From: an uncultured Gemmiger sp.
GTDB taxonomy: Bacteria > Bacillota > Clostridia > Oscillospirales > Ruminococcaceae
Assembly (NCBI GenBank): GCA_944388175.1
Contig: CALXHR010000004.1
Span: forward strand, 62,001 to 126,000
Direction: 5' to 3'
Length of the DNA: 64,000 nucleotides
Part shown: one piece after another, positions 23,245 through 32,043 of the stretch
Position numbering within the stretch: the first letter of the stretch is position 1
Layout: each line of letters starts with the position of its first letter
The notes under the pieces: model-generated
What the model was told of the DNA's origin: nothing
What the model saw: the letters and a program-made list of their open reading frames with translations, nothing else
The model's database searches: none
Program-made: the position numbers and the translations under genes

Positions 23245-25842
23245 ATGAAACGTTTGGTCGTGGGCCTGCTGGCCCATGTGGACAGCGGCAAGACCACACT
23301 GGCCGAAGGGCTGTTGTACCGTGCGGGCGCGCTGCGCAAGCTGGGCCGGGTGGACCACCGCGACGCCTTTTTGGACACCGACGCGCAGGAGCGTGCGCGG
23401 GGTATCACGATTTTTGCCAAGCAGGCCGTGCTGGCGCTGCCGGCGGCCGGCGAAGCCGAGGAGACTGAACTGACGCTGCTGGACACGCCGGGGCATGTGG
23501 ATTTTTCGGCCGAAGCCGAGCGCGCCTTGCAGGTGCTGGACTACGCGGTGCTGGTGGTCAGCGGCACCGACGGCGTGCAGGCCCACACCGAGACGCTGTG
23601 GAAACTGCTGGCGCGCTACCGCGTGCCGACGTTTGTGTTTGTGAACAAGATGGACCTGCCGGGGGCCGACGCCGCCGTGCGCCTGCGGGAGCTGCGCGGC
23701 CGTTTTGGCGACGGCTGCATAGACTTTACCGCCGCGCCCAACGCCGAAGCGCTGGCGCTGTGCAGCGAACCGCTGATGGAGGAAGTGCTGGCTACCGGCG
23801 CGCCGCGCCCCGCCACGCTGGTGCAGGCCATTGCGCGGCGGCAGGTGTTCCCCTGCTTTTTTGGCGCGGCGCTGCGCCTGCAGGGCCTGGATGAGCTGCT
23901 GCGCGCGCTGCAGACGCTGACGCGCATGCCGCCCACCTGGCCAGAGTTTGGCGCGCGGGTGTTCAAGATCAGCCAGGACGACGCCGGCGCGCGGCTGACC
24001 TGGCTGAAGGTGACCGGCGGCACGCTGCCGGTAAAAGCCGTGCTGCCCGGCGGCGAGAAAGCCGACGCGCTGCGGCTGTACAACGGCAGCAAGTTCCGGC
24101 TGGTGAGCGCCGCGGAGCCTGGCATGGTGGTGGCGGTGGCCGGCCCGGCCCGCACACGCCCCGGCCAGGGCCTGGGGGCCGAGACCGACGCCGAAGCCCC
24201 CTTGCTGGAACCGGTGCTGAACTACCGCGCCAGCTGCCCCGCCGCCGACCCGCACACGCTGCTGCGCGCGCTGCGCACGCTGGAGGACGAGGACCCGCAG
24301 CTGCATGTAGCCTGGCGCGACGACCTGGCCGAGGTGCATGTGCAGCTGATGGGCGAAGTGCAGCTGGAAATTTTGCAAACCCTGCTGCAAAGCCGTTTTG
24401 GGCTGGCGGTCACCTTCAGCGAGGGCGGCATCCTGTACAAAGAGACGATCACCCGGGCGGTGGAAGGCGTCGGCCACTATGAGCCGCTGCGCCATTATGC
24501 CGAGGTCCACCTGCTGCTGGAACCCGGCCCCCGCGGCAGCGGCGTGCAGCTGGCCGCCGATTGCCCGCCCGACAGCCTGGCCGAAAACTGGCAGCGCCTG
24601 GTGCTGACCCATCTGGCCGAGCGCACCCACCCCGGCGTGCTGACCGGCGCGCCGCTGACCGATGTAAAAATCACGCTGGCGGCCGGACGCGCACACTTAA
24701 AGCATACCGAGGGCGGGGATTTCCGCCAGGCCACCTACCGCGCGGTGCGCCAGGGCCTGCGCACGGCAGCTGCGCAAAACGCCGTGCAGCTGCTGGAACC
24801 GTGGTACGCCTTTACGCTGGAACTGCCCGCCGACGCCGTGGGCCGCGCGATGGCCGACATCCAGCGCCTGTGCGGCAGCTTTGACGCGCCCGAAACGCTG
24901 GGCGACACCGCCCGCCTGACCGGCCGCCTGCCGGTGGCCACGGCGTGCGGCTACGCGCGCGAAGTCGCGGCCTACACCCACGGCCTGGGCCGCTGGAGCG
25001 TGCTGCCCGCCGGGTACGACGCCTGCCACGACGCCGAAGCCGTCGTGGCCGCCTGCGGCTACGATCCCGACGCCGACACCGAGAACCCGGCGGACTCGGT
25101 CTTTTGCGCACATGGGGCCGGATATACCGTACAATGGGATGAAGTGCCCGCCCGCGCCCATGTGGCCAGCGGTCTGGCGCGGCGGCTGGCCCCCGCCGGG
25201 GCGGATGCGGACGGCGACGAACAGACCGCCGCGCGCCGGCGCGCCGACGCCTACCGCGGCACGCTGGAACAGGACAAAGAGCTGCTGGCGATCTTTGAGC
25301 GCACCTACGGCGCCGTCAAACGCCGGGGCGAAGCCCCCGCCGACGCTAAAAAGGCCGCCCGCGCCGCGCTGCACACCGCCCCTGCGGCCCCCGCGGCCAA
25401 AACGCCGCCCGCCGGGCCGGAGTACCTGCTGGTGGACGGCTACAACGTCATTTACGCCTGGGAGGAATTGCGCCGCCTGGCCAACGACAACCTGGACGCC
25501 GCGCGCCGCCGCCTGATGGATATTTTGTGCAACTACGCCGGGTACCGCCGCTGCGTGCCGATTTTGGTGTTTGACGCCTACAAGGTGCGCGGCGGCGTGC
25601 GCGAGGTCGAGCGGTACCACAACCTCTACGTCGTCTACACGCAGGAAGCCGAGACCGCCGACATGTACATTGAGCGCGCGACCCACGAGCTTGCCAAGGA
25701 GCGGCGCACCCGCGTCGTCAGCAGCGACGGGGCCGAGCAGATCATTGTGCTGGGGCACGGCGCGCTGCGGGTTTCAGCCCGCGCCTTTGCCGAGGAAGTG
25801 GCCGCCGTCGAAGCCGAGATCCGCGCGTTTTTGCAGGGGTAA
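23245..25842 (+). CDS. Tet(M)/EF-G-like translational GTPase fused to a YacP/Rae1-type NYN ribonuclease
   Basis: An 865-residue cytosolic protein. Residues 1-640 follow the ribosomal-protection-protein layout: G1 AHVDSGKTT (10-18), G2 RGIT (52-55), G3 DTPGH (80-84), G4 NKMD (134-137), then domains II-V with segments such as QLMGEVQLEIL, ILYKETI, PRGSGVQ and LLEPWYAFTLELP that parallel Tet(M). An extension (about 640-720) leads to a C-terminal NYN domain from about residue 726: LLVDGYNVIYAW (D731), LVFDAY, QEAETADMYIE and VVSSDGAEQ supply the four acidic residues of YacP/Rae1, which cleaves mRNA in the ribosomal A site. Start ATG follows AAAGGGG. The fusion suggests ribosome-targeted mRNA cleavage or rescue; simple tetracycline protection is the alternative. 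Confidence 0.9.
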   Translation: MKRLVVGLLAHVDSGKTTLAEGLLYRAGALRKLGRVDHRDAFLDTDAQERARGITIFAKQAVLALPAAGEAEETELTLLDTPGHVDFSAEAERALQVLDYAVLVVSGTDGVQAHTETLWKLLARYRVPTFVFVNKMDLPGADAAVRLRELRGRFGDGCIDFTAAPNAEALALCSEPLMEEVLATGAPRPATLVQAIARRQVFPCFFGAALRLQGLDELLRALQTLTRMPPTWPEFGARVFKISQDDAGARLTWLKVTGGTLPVKAVLPGGEKADALRLYNGSKFRLVSAAEPGMVVAVAGPARTRPGQGLGAETDAEAPLLEPVLNYRASCPAADPHTLLRALRTLEDEDPQLHVAWRDDLAEVHVQLMGEVQLEILQTLLQSRFGLAVTFSEGGILYKETITRAVEGVGHYEPLRHYAEVHLLLEPGPRGSGVQLAADCPPDSLAENWQRLVLTHLAERTHPGVLTGAPLTDVKITLAAGRAHLKHTEGGDFRQATYRAVRQGLRTAAAQNAVQLLEPWYAFTLELPADAVGRAMADIQRLCGSFDAPETLGDTARLTGRLPVATACGYAREVAAYTHGLGRWSVLPAGYDACHDAEAVVAACGYDPDADTENPADSVFCAHGAGYTVQWDEVPARAHVASGLARRLAPAGADADGDEQTAARRRADAYRGTLEQDKELLAIFERTYGAVKRRGEAPADAKKAARAALHTAPAAPAAKTPPAGPEYLLVDGYNVIYAWEELRRLANDNLDAARRRLMDILCNYAGYRRCVPILVFDAYKVRGGVREVERYHNLYVVYTQEAETADMYIERATHELAKERRTRVVSSDGAEQIIVLGHGALRVSARAFAEEVAAVEAEIRAFLQG

Positions 25843-25935
25843 GGCGGCGGGGGTAAGGCCGAGATAAGCGACATACAGGCCGTAGACAGGCGATCCCGCA
25901 AGGTTTTACGGCGGGGTCAAGCCCCCGCCCTACAA

Positions 25936-26041
25936 ATCGGCAGTAACGGTCGGTTTTCCCATAAACCCCGCGCGGGGCAAACCCCTACCGGGAGGCATAT
26001 ATGCCTCCCCTACAAACACCCGGTACCGCGTACACGAACCG
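25936..26041 (+). repeat. Composite module, copy 1 (pairs with 33482-33590)
   Basis: Order: GGTCGGTTTTCCC, CCCCGCGCGGGGCAAACCCC, palindrome GGGAGGCAT-AT-ATGCCTCCC, CTACAAACACCCGGTA, then a degenerate CGCG-ACACGAACCG end. Nearly the same order and wording occurs at 33482-33590. Differences inside the palindrome are compensated on both arms (AGGCAT/ATGCCT here, CGGCAT/ATGCCG there), so the hairpin is preserved. Confidence 0.85.
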
Positions 26042-26511
26042 GGGGGGGACGGTCGGCGGGCGTGTCGTTCCACGGGCCGCATACATGCGGCCCCTACAAT
26101 GCGGCGGAAACAACCGCCAAATGATTTTGCCTGCCGTCCCCGGTCGGCCCGTAAACCGTGCGGCGTTGGCCGTTTACGGTTTGCAGGGTATTTATCCGCA
26201 TGGTAGGGCGGGGTCTTGACCCCGCCGCGGCCGTTTACCCCATGATACCGTTTTTGTGTTGTGACGGCGTATGGTCTATGCGTAGGGGCGGCATATATGC
26301 CGCCCGCAAAACGGTGCGGACGTTGGATGTTCACGGTTTGCAGGGTGTTTATTCCGCATGGTAGGGCGGGCGATTTCGCCCGCCGCACATTATAAAAATT
26401 ATTTTTTGAAAACCCGTCGGTGCGGCGGGGTCAAGACCCCGCCCTACAAATCGGCGGCAACGATCGGTTTTCCCATCCCCCCCGTTCCCCCTTAACTACA
26501 CCACATAACGC

Positions 26512-26556
26512 AAAAAGCGGCTGCCCGCGGGAATCCCGCGGGCAGCCGCCCGTTTT
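26512..26556. terminator. Bidirectional terminator after gdhA
   Basis: A perfect 15-bp stem (26517-26531 with 26535-26549, loop AAT). TTTTTGCG follows on the minus strand, ending gdhA; TTTTTTG follows on the plus strand. Confidence 0.92.
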
Positions 26557-26585
26557 TTGTTGTGCAGGGGTCTGTGCGAAAGCGA

Positions 26586-27947
<1,362 letters not shown>

Positions 27948-27973
27948 TTATATAAATTTCGAACACCGCCTTT

Positions 27974-28002
27974 ATCCTACCACGCAATGCGTAGTTTTTC
28001 AA
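27974..28002 (-). promoter_or_regulatory. gdhA promoter
   Basis: TTGAAA (28002-27997), 17-base spacer, TAGGAT (27979-27974) preceded by TGG. The spacer contains the near-palindrome ACGCATTGCGT. The rest of the gap up to 28099 holds a weak AT hairpin (AAACTTT-ATG-AAAGTTT on the minus strand) that may end the upstream lipoprotein transcript. Confidence 0.65.
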
Positions 28003-28099
28003 GATTTTGCATAAACTTTCATAAAGTTTGTGCGCATTTCAGCGGCAGGTGTCCCCATGCCATGGACAGTTTGTGCAATTTTACAGTATTTAAGAAAGT

Positions 28100-29554
28100 T
28101 CACGGCAGCATCTGCACCGGCGTGTAGTCGGTGCTGCCCTGCAAAAAGGCGTCGATGTCGATGAGGCCGTAGTCGTAGTCGGTGGCATAGGGCGCTTTCT
28201 CGTGCAGCGGCAGCAGAAAGCGCCCGTCGTCGGTCACGGCGGCGGCAAACATCGTGCGGTCCACCGGGGCGGTGGCCTCGATCGTCTGCGTCACGGCGTA
28301 CCGCTCGCCGCTTTGCCGGTCGAGCACCCACGCCGTATTGGGGGCCTCGGGTGTTTCGGCGGCGCTCTCCAGCCAGATCCAGCGGCCCTCCTGCGCGGCG
28401 GTACCGGGCAGGGCGCGCGCTTCGGCGTCCAAAATATGCCCGTTGGCCCCGGCGATATCCTGCCACTGGCCGGTGGCCGTATCGTAGGCGCGCAGCCCCA
28501 TGCGCGTCAGCACCCCCGCGCCGTCGCGCTGCATCGTGGCAAAATACAGCCAGCCGCCCGCCTGGCCGCGGAACCCGGTGTCGGACACGATCGTCCGGTC
28601 GACCAGCAGCGGGGTGCGCACGCCGGTGGCGGGGTCCAGCAGGTAGTAGGCATAGTACCCGTTTTGCAGCGCGGCGTCGTAGGCTTCCCGGTTTTGGTCG
28701 GGGTCGGGCAGCGGCGCGTCGGTGAGGAACTGATCGACCAGCAGGTTTTGCCCCATCACGCCGCAGGGCCATTCGTTTTCTTGCAGCGGAAATTCCGTCA
28801 CGCTGCCATCGGCCAGCGATACGCGGTAGCCGGTGCGCGCCCCCATCGTGAACGCACCGCTGCTGTAACCGTACAGCGCCGCGCCGTCGCACCAGTGCAG
28901 GATGGAATCCGAGCCAAGGTTTTGCGAGAGTTCTAGGATGTGCTTGGCCGCGCCGCCCCCGGTAATGACCATCAGGCTGGCGGGGTCTGTGGAGGAGCGA
29001 TACACCGCGCGCTCCCAGGCCAGGTATTCCTCGGGCGTTTGGCCAAAGATCTGCGCGTCCTCGGCCAGTGTGTCGGCCAGGTTGGTCTCGTAGTATTCCT
29101 CCCAGGTGGCGGGCATATACTCGCCCGCCCACTGTTTATACACATAGACGGCGTCCCCGGCGGCAAACAACTTATAATGGTGCCGGATGCCGGGGAAGTA
29201 CGCCGGGCAGTCCTCCGACGCATGAGCGCAACCCGGCACGCTGCACAGCACGCGCTGCTCGGCGGCGGCGTAGTCGATGACGGTGACCAGGCCGTGGTCG
29301 TTTTGCCACAGCATCTGGTAGCCGCAGTCCCCGGCATTGAACAGGCACGTTTGGGCGCCGTCCTCGGCCAGGGCGTACAACTCCCCTGCCACGGCGGGCA
29401 GGGCGGCGGTCTCTTGCGCCGGGGCGGTCCCGGCATTCTGGGCGGTCTCGGCGGTTTGTTCGTTTTGGGGCGCGTCCGCAGTCTGCGCCGGGGCGCAGGC
29501 GGTCAGCGCCAGCGCGGCGGCCAGCGCCAAAACAACGGGTATGCGGGTTTTCAT
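28100..29554 (-). CDS. Lipoprotein of unknown function, tandem paralogue 2 (propeller-like)
   Basis: A 484-residue exported protein. The signal peptide MKTRIPVVLALAAALALTAC ends in a lipobox. A low-complexity linker is followed by about 420 residues of short beta-rich repeats of the kind seen in DUF5050/beta-propeller lipoproteins. A conserved cysteine cluster CSVPGCAHASEDCPAYF lies near residue 105, and WCDGAALYGY occurs mid-protein. The first 31 residues and the last 15 (IDAFLQGSTDYTPVQ) are almost identical to the neighbour at 29586-31049 while the middle is well diverged. It lies 31 bases after that gene in the same operon, downstream of a histidine kinase. No enzymatic motif is visible. 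Confidence 0.82.
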   Translation of the reverse strand: MKTRIPVVLALAAALALTACAPAQTADAPQNEQTAETAQNAGTAPAQETAALPAVAGELYALAEDGAQTCLFNAGDCGYQMLWQNDHGLVTVIDYAAAEQRVLCSVPGCAHASEDCPAYFPGIRHHYKLFAAGDAVYVYKQWAGEYMPATWEEYYETNLADTLAEDAQIFGQTPEEYLAWERAVYRSSTDPASLMVITGGGAAKHILELSQNLGSDSILHWCDGAALYGYSSGAFTMGARTGYRVSLADGSVTEFPLQENEWPCGVMGQNLLVDQFLTDAPLPDPDQNREAYDAALQNGYYAYYLLDPATGVRTPLLVDRTIVSDTGFRGQAGGWLYFATMQRDGAGVLTRMGLRAYDTATGQWQDIAGANGHILDAEARALPGTAAQEGRWIWLESAAETPEAPNTAWVLDRQSGERYAVTQTIEATAPVDRTMFAAAVTDDGRFLLPLHEKAPYATDYDYGLIDIDAFLQGSTDYTPVQMLP

Positions 29555-29585
29555 GGGGCGCCCTCCTTATCGCGGCGGGGTGTGG

Positions 29586-31049
29586 TCAAGCGAGCATCTG
29601 CACCGGTGTGTAGTCGGTGCTGCCCTGCAAAAAAGCGTCGATGGCGATCAGGCCGTAGTCGTACAATTCTCCCTCATCCTGGTACGCGGTGCGCACCAAA
29701 AAGCGGCCGTCGTCGGTCTGGGCCAGCGGGTAGACGGCTTGCGGGCCGTAAGGGGCGTCCGCCAGCTTTTGCTGCACGGCGGTCAGCGTTCCGGTACGGC
29801 TGTCCAGCGCCCAGGCAAGGTCCTCGGTCCAGGCGCTGGAACCCGTAAACCACAGGTAGGGCGCCGTGCAGGCGGCGCTGGACGCCGGGCAGGCCGCATC
29901 CGGGTGCCGCAGGGTCATACTGGCGTCGGGCAGGGGGCGCAGCAGGTCCCGCCAGGTCCCGGCCGCCGGGTCGTAGGCACAGAAGGAGCGGCTCAGGGCG
30001 GCGCCGTCGTCCTGGAGTTCCTGCTCCTCAAAAACCAGTTCACCGTTCAGCAGGCCGCAAAAGCCGTTGTCCTCGTAGAGGGAAGCATCGCGCGGGCGTT
30101 CCAGCACTTTGCTGCGCATGCCGGTGGCCGGGTCCAGCCAGTCGTATTCCACCACAGCGTTTTGCATGGCGGCGTCGTAGGCTTCCCAGTTTTGGCCAGG
30201 GTCGGGCAGCGGCGCGTCGGCCACGGGGCGGCTGGTCAGCAGCCGGCCGCCCTGCGCGCCGACGATCTTCTCGTACTGCATGAGCGGGAAGGTCGTCACG
30301 CTGCCGTCGGCCAGCGCGATGCGGTACCCGGCCGAGTTGCCGGTGGGCAGCGCGTCGTAGGCATAGCCGTACAGCGCCGCGCCGTCGCACCAGCGCATGG
30401 TGGTGCTTGCCAGGTCCTGCGTGCAGGTCAACTCCCGGCGGGACGTGCCGCCGCCCTCGATGACATACAGCCCCGCCGGGGCGCTTTGCTCGGCATAGCG
30501 GCCGCGGCAGTAGGCCAGCAGTTCCTCGTCGGTCAATGTCTCCCACCCCTGGGGGCGTTCCTGCAATTTGGGGGCCACGACCTCGGCGTAATAATCATCC
30601 CAACTGCCCTCGTAGTGCATCGTGGCCACCCGGTGGTAGACGTACAGCGTCTCGCCCACGGGGAACACGCACAGTTCATCCCCCCGGCCGGGGAAATACG
30701 CCGGGCAGGCGTCGGTATCGTGCCCGCAGCCCGGCACACGGCAGACCACGCGCTGTTCGGCGGTGGCGTAGTCGATCTCAGTCAGCAGGCAGTAGCCCAA
30801 ACGGTAGGTGGGGTCCAGCATATAGTAGGCGTCGCCCGCATTGAAGGCCGGCCCTGTGGCGTTCCACGCTGCCACTGTAAAAAACGCCCCGGCCGGTCCG
30901 GCCGTTTGCGGTTCGGGGGCGGTTTCTTGCGCCGGGGCGGTCTCGGCGGTTTGTACGTTTTGGGGCGCGTCCGCGGTTTGCGCCGGGGCGCAGGCAGTCA
31001 GCGCCAGCGCGGCGGCCAGCGCCAAAACAACGGGTAGTCGGGTTTTCAT
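29586..31049 (-). CDS. Lipoprotein of unknown function, tandem paralogue 1 (propeller-like)
   Basis: A 487-residue exported protein with the same lipobox signal (LTAC) and Thr/Ala/Pro linker as its tandem neighbour. The cysteine cluster is CRVPGCGHDTDACPAYF, again preceded by IDYATAEQRV. The repeats contain aromatic-rich short strands such as LYVYHRV and WCDGAALYGYAYD, consistent with a beta-propeller that binds a surface ligand. Stop is 31 bases before its paralogue. The ATG at 31049 follows GGAAGC, a modest ribosome site, 13 bases after the upstream gene. Function is unknown; by position it is controlled by the linked kinase and response regulator. Confidence 0.82.
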   Translation of the reverse strand: MKTRLPVVLALAAALALTACAPAQTADAPQNVQTAETAPAQETAPEPQTAGPAGAFFTVAAWNATGPAFNAGDAYYMLDPTYRLGYCLLTEIDYATAEQRVVCRVPGCGHDTDACPAYFPGRGDELCVFPVGETLYVYHRVATMHYEGSWDDYYAEVVAPKLQERPQGWETLTDEELLAYCRGRYAEQSAPAGLYVIEGGGTSRRELTCTQDLASTTMRWCDGAALYGYAYDALPTGNSAGYRIALADGSVTTFPLMQYEKIVGAQGGRLLTSRPVADAPLPDPGQNWEAYDAAMQNAVVEYDWLDPATGMRSKVLERPRDASLYEDNGFCGLLNGELVFEEQELQDDGAALSRSFCAYDPAAGTWRDLLRPLPDASMTLRHPDAACPASSAACTAPYLWFTGSSAWTEDLAWALDSRTGTLTAVQQKLADAPYGPQAVYPLAQTDDGRFLVRTAYQDEGELYDYGLIAIDAFLQGSTDYTPVQMLA

Positions 31050-31062
31050 AGAGCTTCCTTTC

Positions 31063-32043
31063 TTATGGGGTCTCGGGCACGGCGCGGGGCAGTTCCTCCG
31101 CCGTGCAGGGCTGCAGCGTCAGCGAGAACACCCACCGCGTGTGGGCCGTTTCGCCACCGCTTACCGAGCCGGTCATGGTGGTATACGGGTAGACCGATGC
31201 GGTGATGAGCGCCGCGCCGTTTTGGCTGTAGAGCGCGTGGGGGTACAGGCTGTCCTGCGGGACGGCCCAGTCGCCCAGAGCGGCCAGGCCCGCCTGCTCG
31301 GCAAAGGCGTGCAGGGCGGTCTCATCGGGCGTTGGCGGGGCGGTGCTGCCGCCTGCCGCGTCTACCTCGCCCGTTGCGGCGGCCTCCAGGGCAGCCTGTG
31401 CGGCGGCCTCTAAGGCGACCTGCTGCGTAGCCAGGCCGCCAAAATAGTCGTATGGGGCCGAGAGCCAGATGTCGGTCACTGCGCCGGTGCGGCTGTCCAT
31501 CGTCAGGCTGCAGGCGGTGTACAGCGTGCCGGTTTCGTCCAGCGCAAAGCGCTTGAGCGTGATGAACCCCAGGCTGTCGGTGGTGTAGTAGGGCATGTCC
31601 AGCCAATACTGCGTGCCGTCGTAGTCGGTGTAGGGGCCTTCGTCGGCCCAGTCGCTGCCCCAGGCGGCCCAGGCAGGTGCCAGGGCCCCGCTGTCGGCCA
31701 GGTTTTGCAGCACGGTGTTCATAGTATCGCGGTACAGGCTGTTGAACGTCATGCTGCCGATGCTGTTTTGTGCGCCGATGTACAAGGTCAGCCCCTGCGC
31801 GACGGCTTCCTCCGGCGGGGCGTAGGCGTATTGGCTTTGCGCGGCGCGCTCTTGGAGCTGGCGCAGCAGGTAATAGTCGTCGCCGCTGGGCACCGGCGCG
31901 GCGTAGGGGTCCTGCACGGCGGCGGTGCGGCCCAGCGCCGCGGCGTCGACCGCCGCCAAAAACACGGCCGGGGCGGCTGCGCACACCAGCACGGCCAGCG
32001 CGCACAGCGCGCCCGCCAGGCGCGGATGCTGCCACAGTTTCAT
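31063..32043 (-). CDS. Membrane-anchored extracellular protein of unknown function
   Basis: A 326-residue protein with one N-terminal hydrophobic helix (about residues 8-32, no lipobox cysteine) and a soluble outer domain. I recognise no motif. The domain is rich in aromatic residues and contains an Ala-rich segment (about 208-230). Its ATG overlaps the histidine kinase stop as ATGA, a pattern seen when a secreted protein modulates the kinase encoded just before it (compare YycH/YycI-type partners, by analogy only). It precedes the two propeller-like lipoproteins in the same operon. Confidence 0.75.
   Translation of the reverse strand: MKLWQHPRLAGALCALAVLVCAAAPAVFLAAVDAAALGRTAAVQDPYAAPVPSGDDYYLLRQLQERAAQSQYAYAPPEEAVAQGLTLYIGAQNSIGSMTFNSLYRDTMNTVLQNLADSGALAPAWAAWGSDWADEGPYTDYDGTQYWLDMPYYTTDSLGFITLKRFALDETGTLYTACSLTMDSRTGAVTDIWLSAPYDYFGGLATQQVALEAAAQAALEAAATGEVDAAGGSTAPPTPDETALHAFAEQAGLAALGDWAVPQDSLYPHALYSQNGAALITASVYPYTTMTGSVSGGETAHTRWVFSLTLQPCTAEELPRAVPETP

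Larger units (their letters stand above)
25843..26585. repeat. Intergenic repeat block A: seven palindromes in both orientations
   Basis: This 743-base gap between the GTPase-NYN gene and gdhA has no gene. Palindromes with a CTACAA tail read forward at 25910-25935, 25990-26015, 26074-26099 and 26424-26449; reverse copies beginning GTAGGG are at 26203-26226, 26282-26305 and 26361-26384. The cores differ: GGGGTCAAGACCCC, GGCATATATGCC, GCCGCATACATGCGGC, GGGCGATTTCGCCC. Longer modules also repeat: TCGGCAGTAACGGTCGG (25936) is echoed at 26450, and the stretch GTTTGCAGGGTRTTTAT occurs before both 26203 and 26361. No transposase or target duplication is visible. Confidence 0.85.

Noticed and set aside
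23245..25842. Ordinary acquired tetracycline-resistance gene
   Set aside because: Composition matches the surrounding genome, there is no mobile element, the sequence is divergent from Tet(M)-type proteins, and it carries an extra NYN domain.
25910..26449. CRISPR array
   Set aside because: The repeats are short palindromes in both orientations with irregular spacing and changing cores; there are no uniform spacers and no cas genes.
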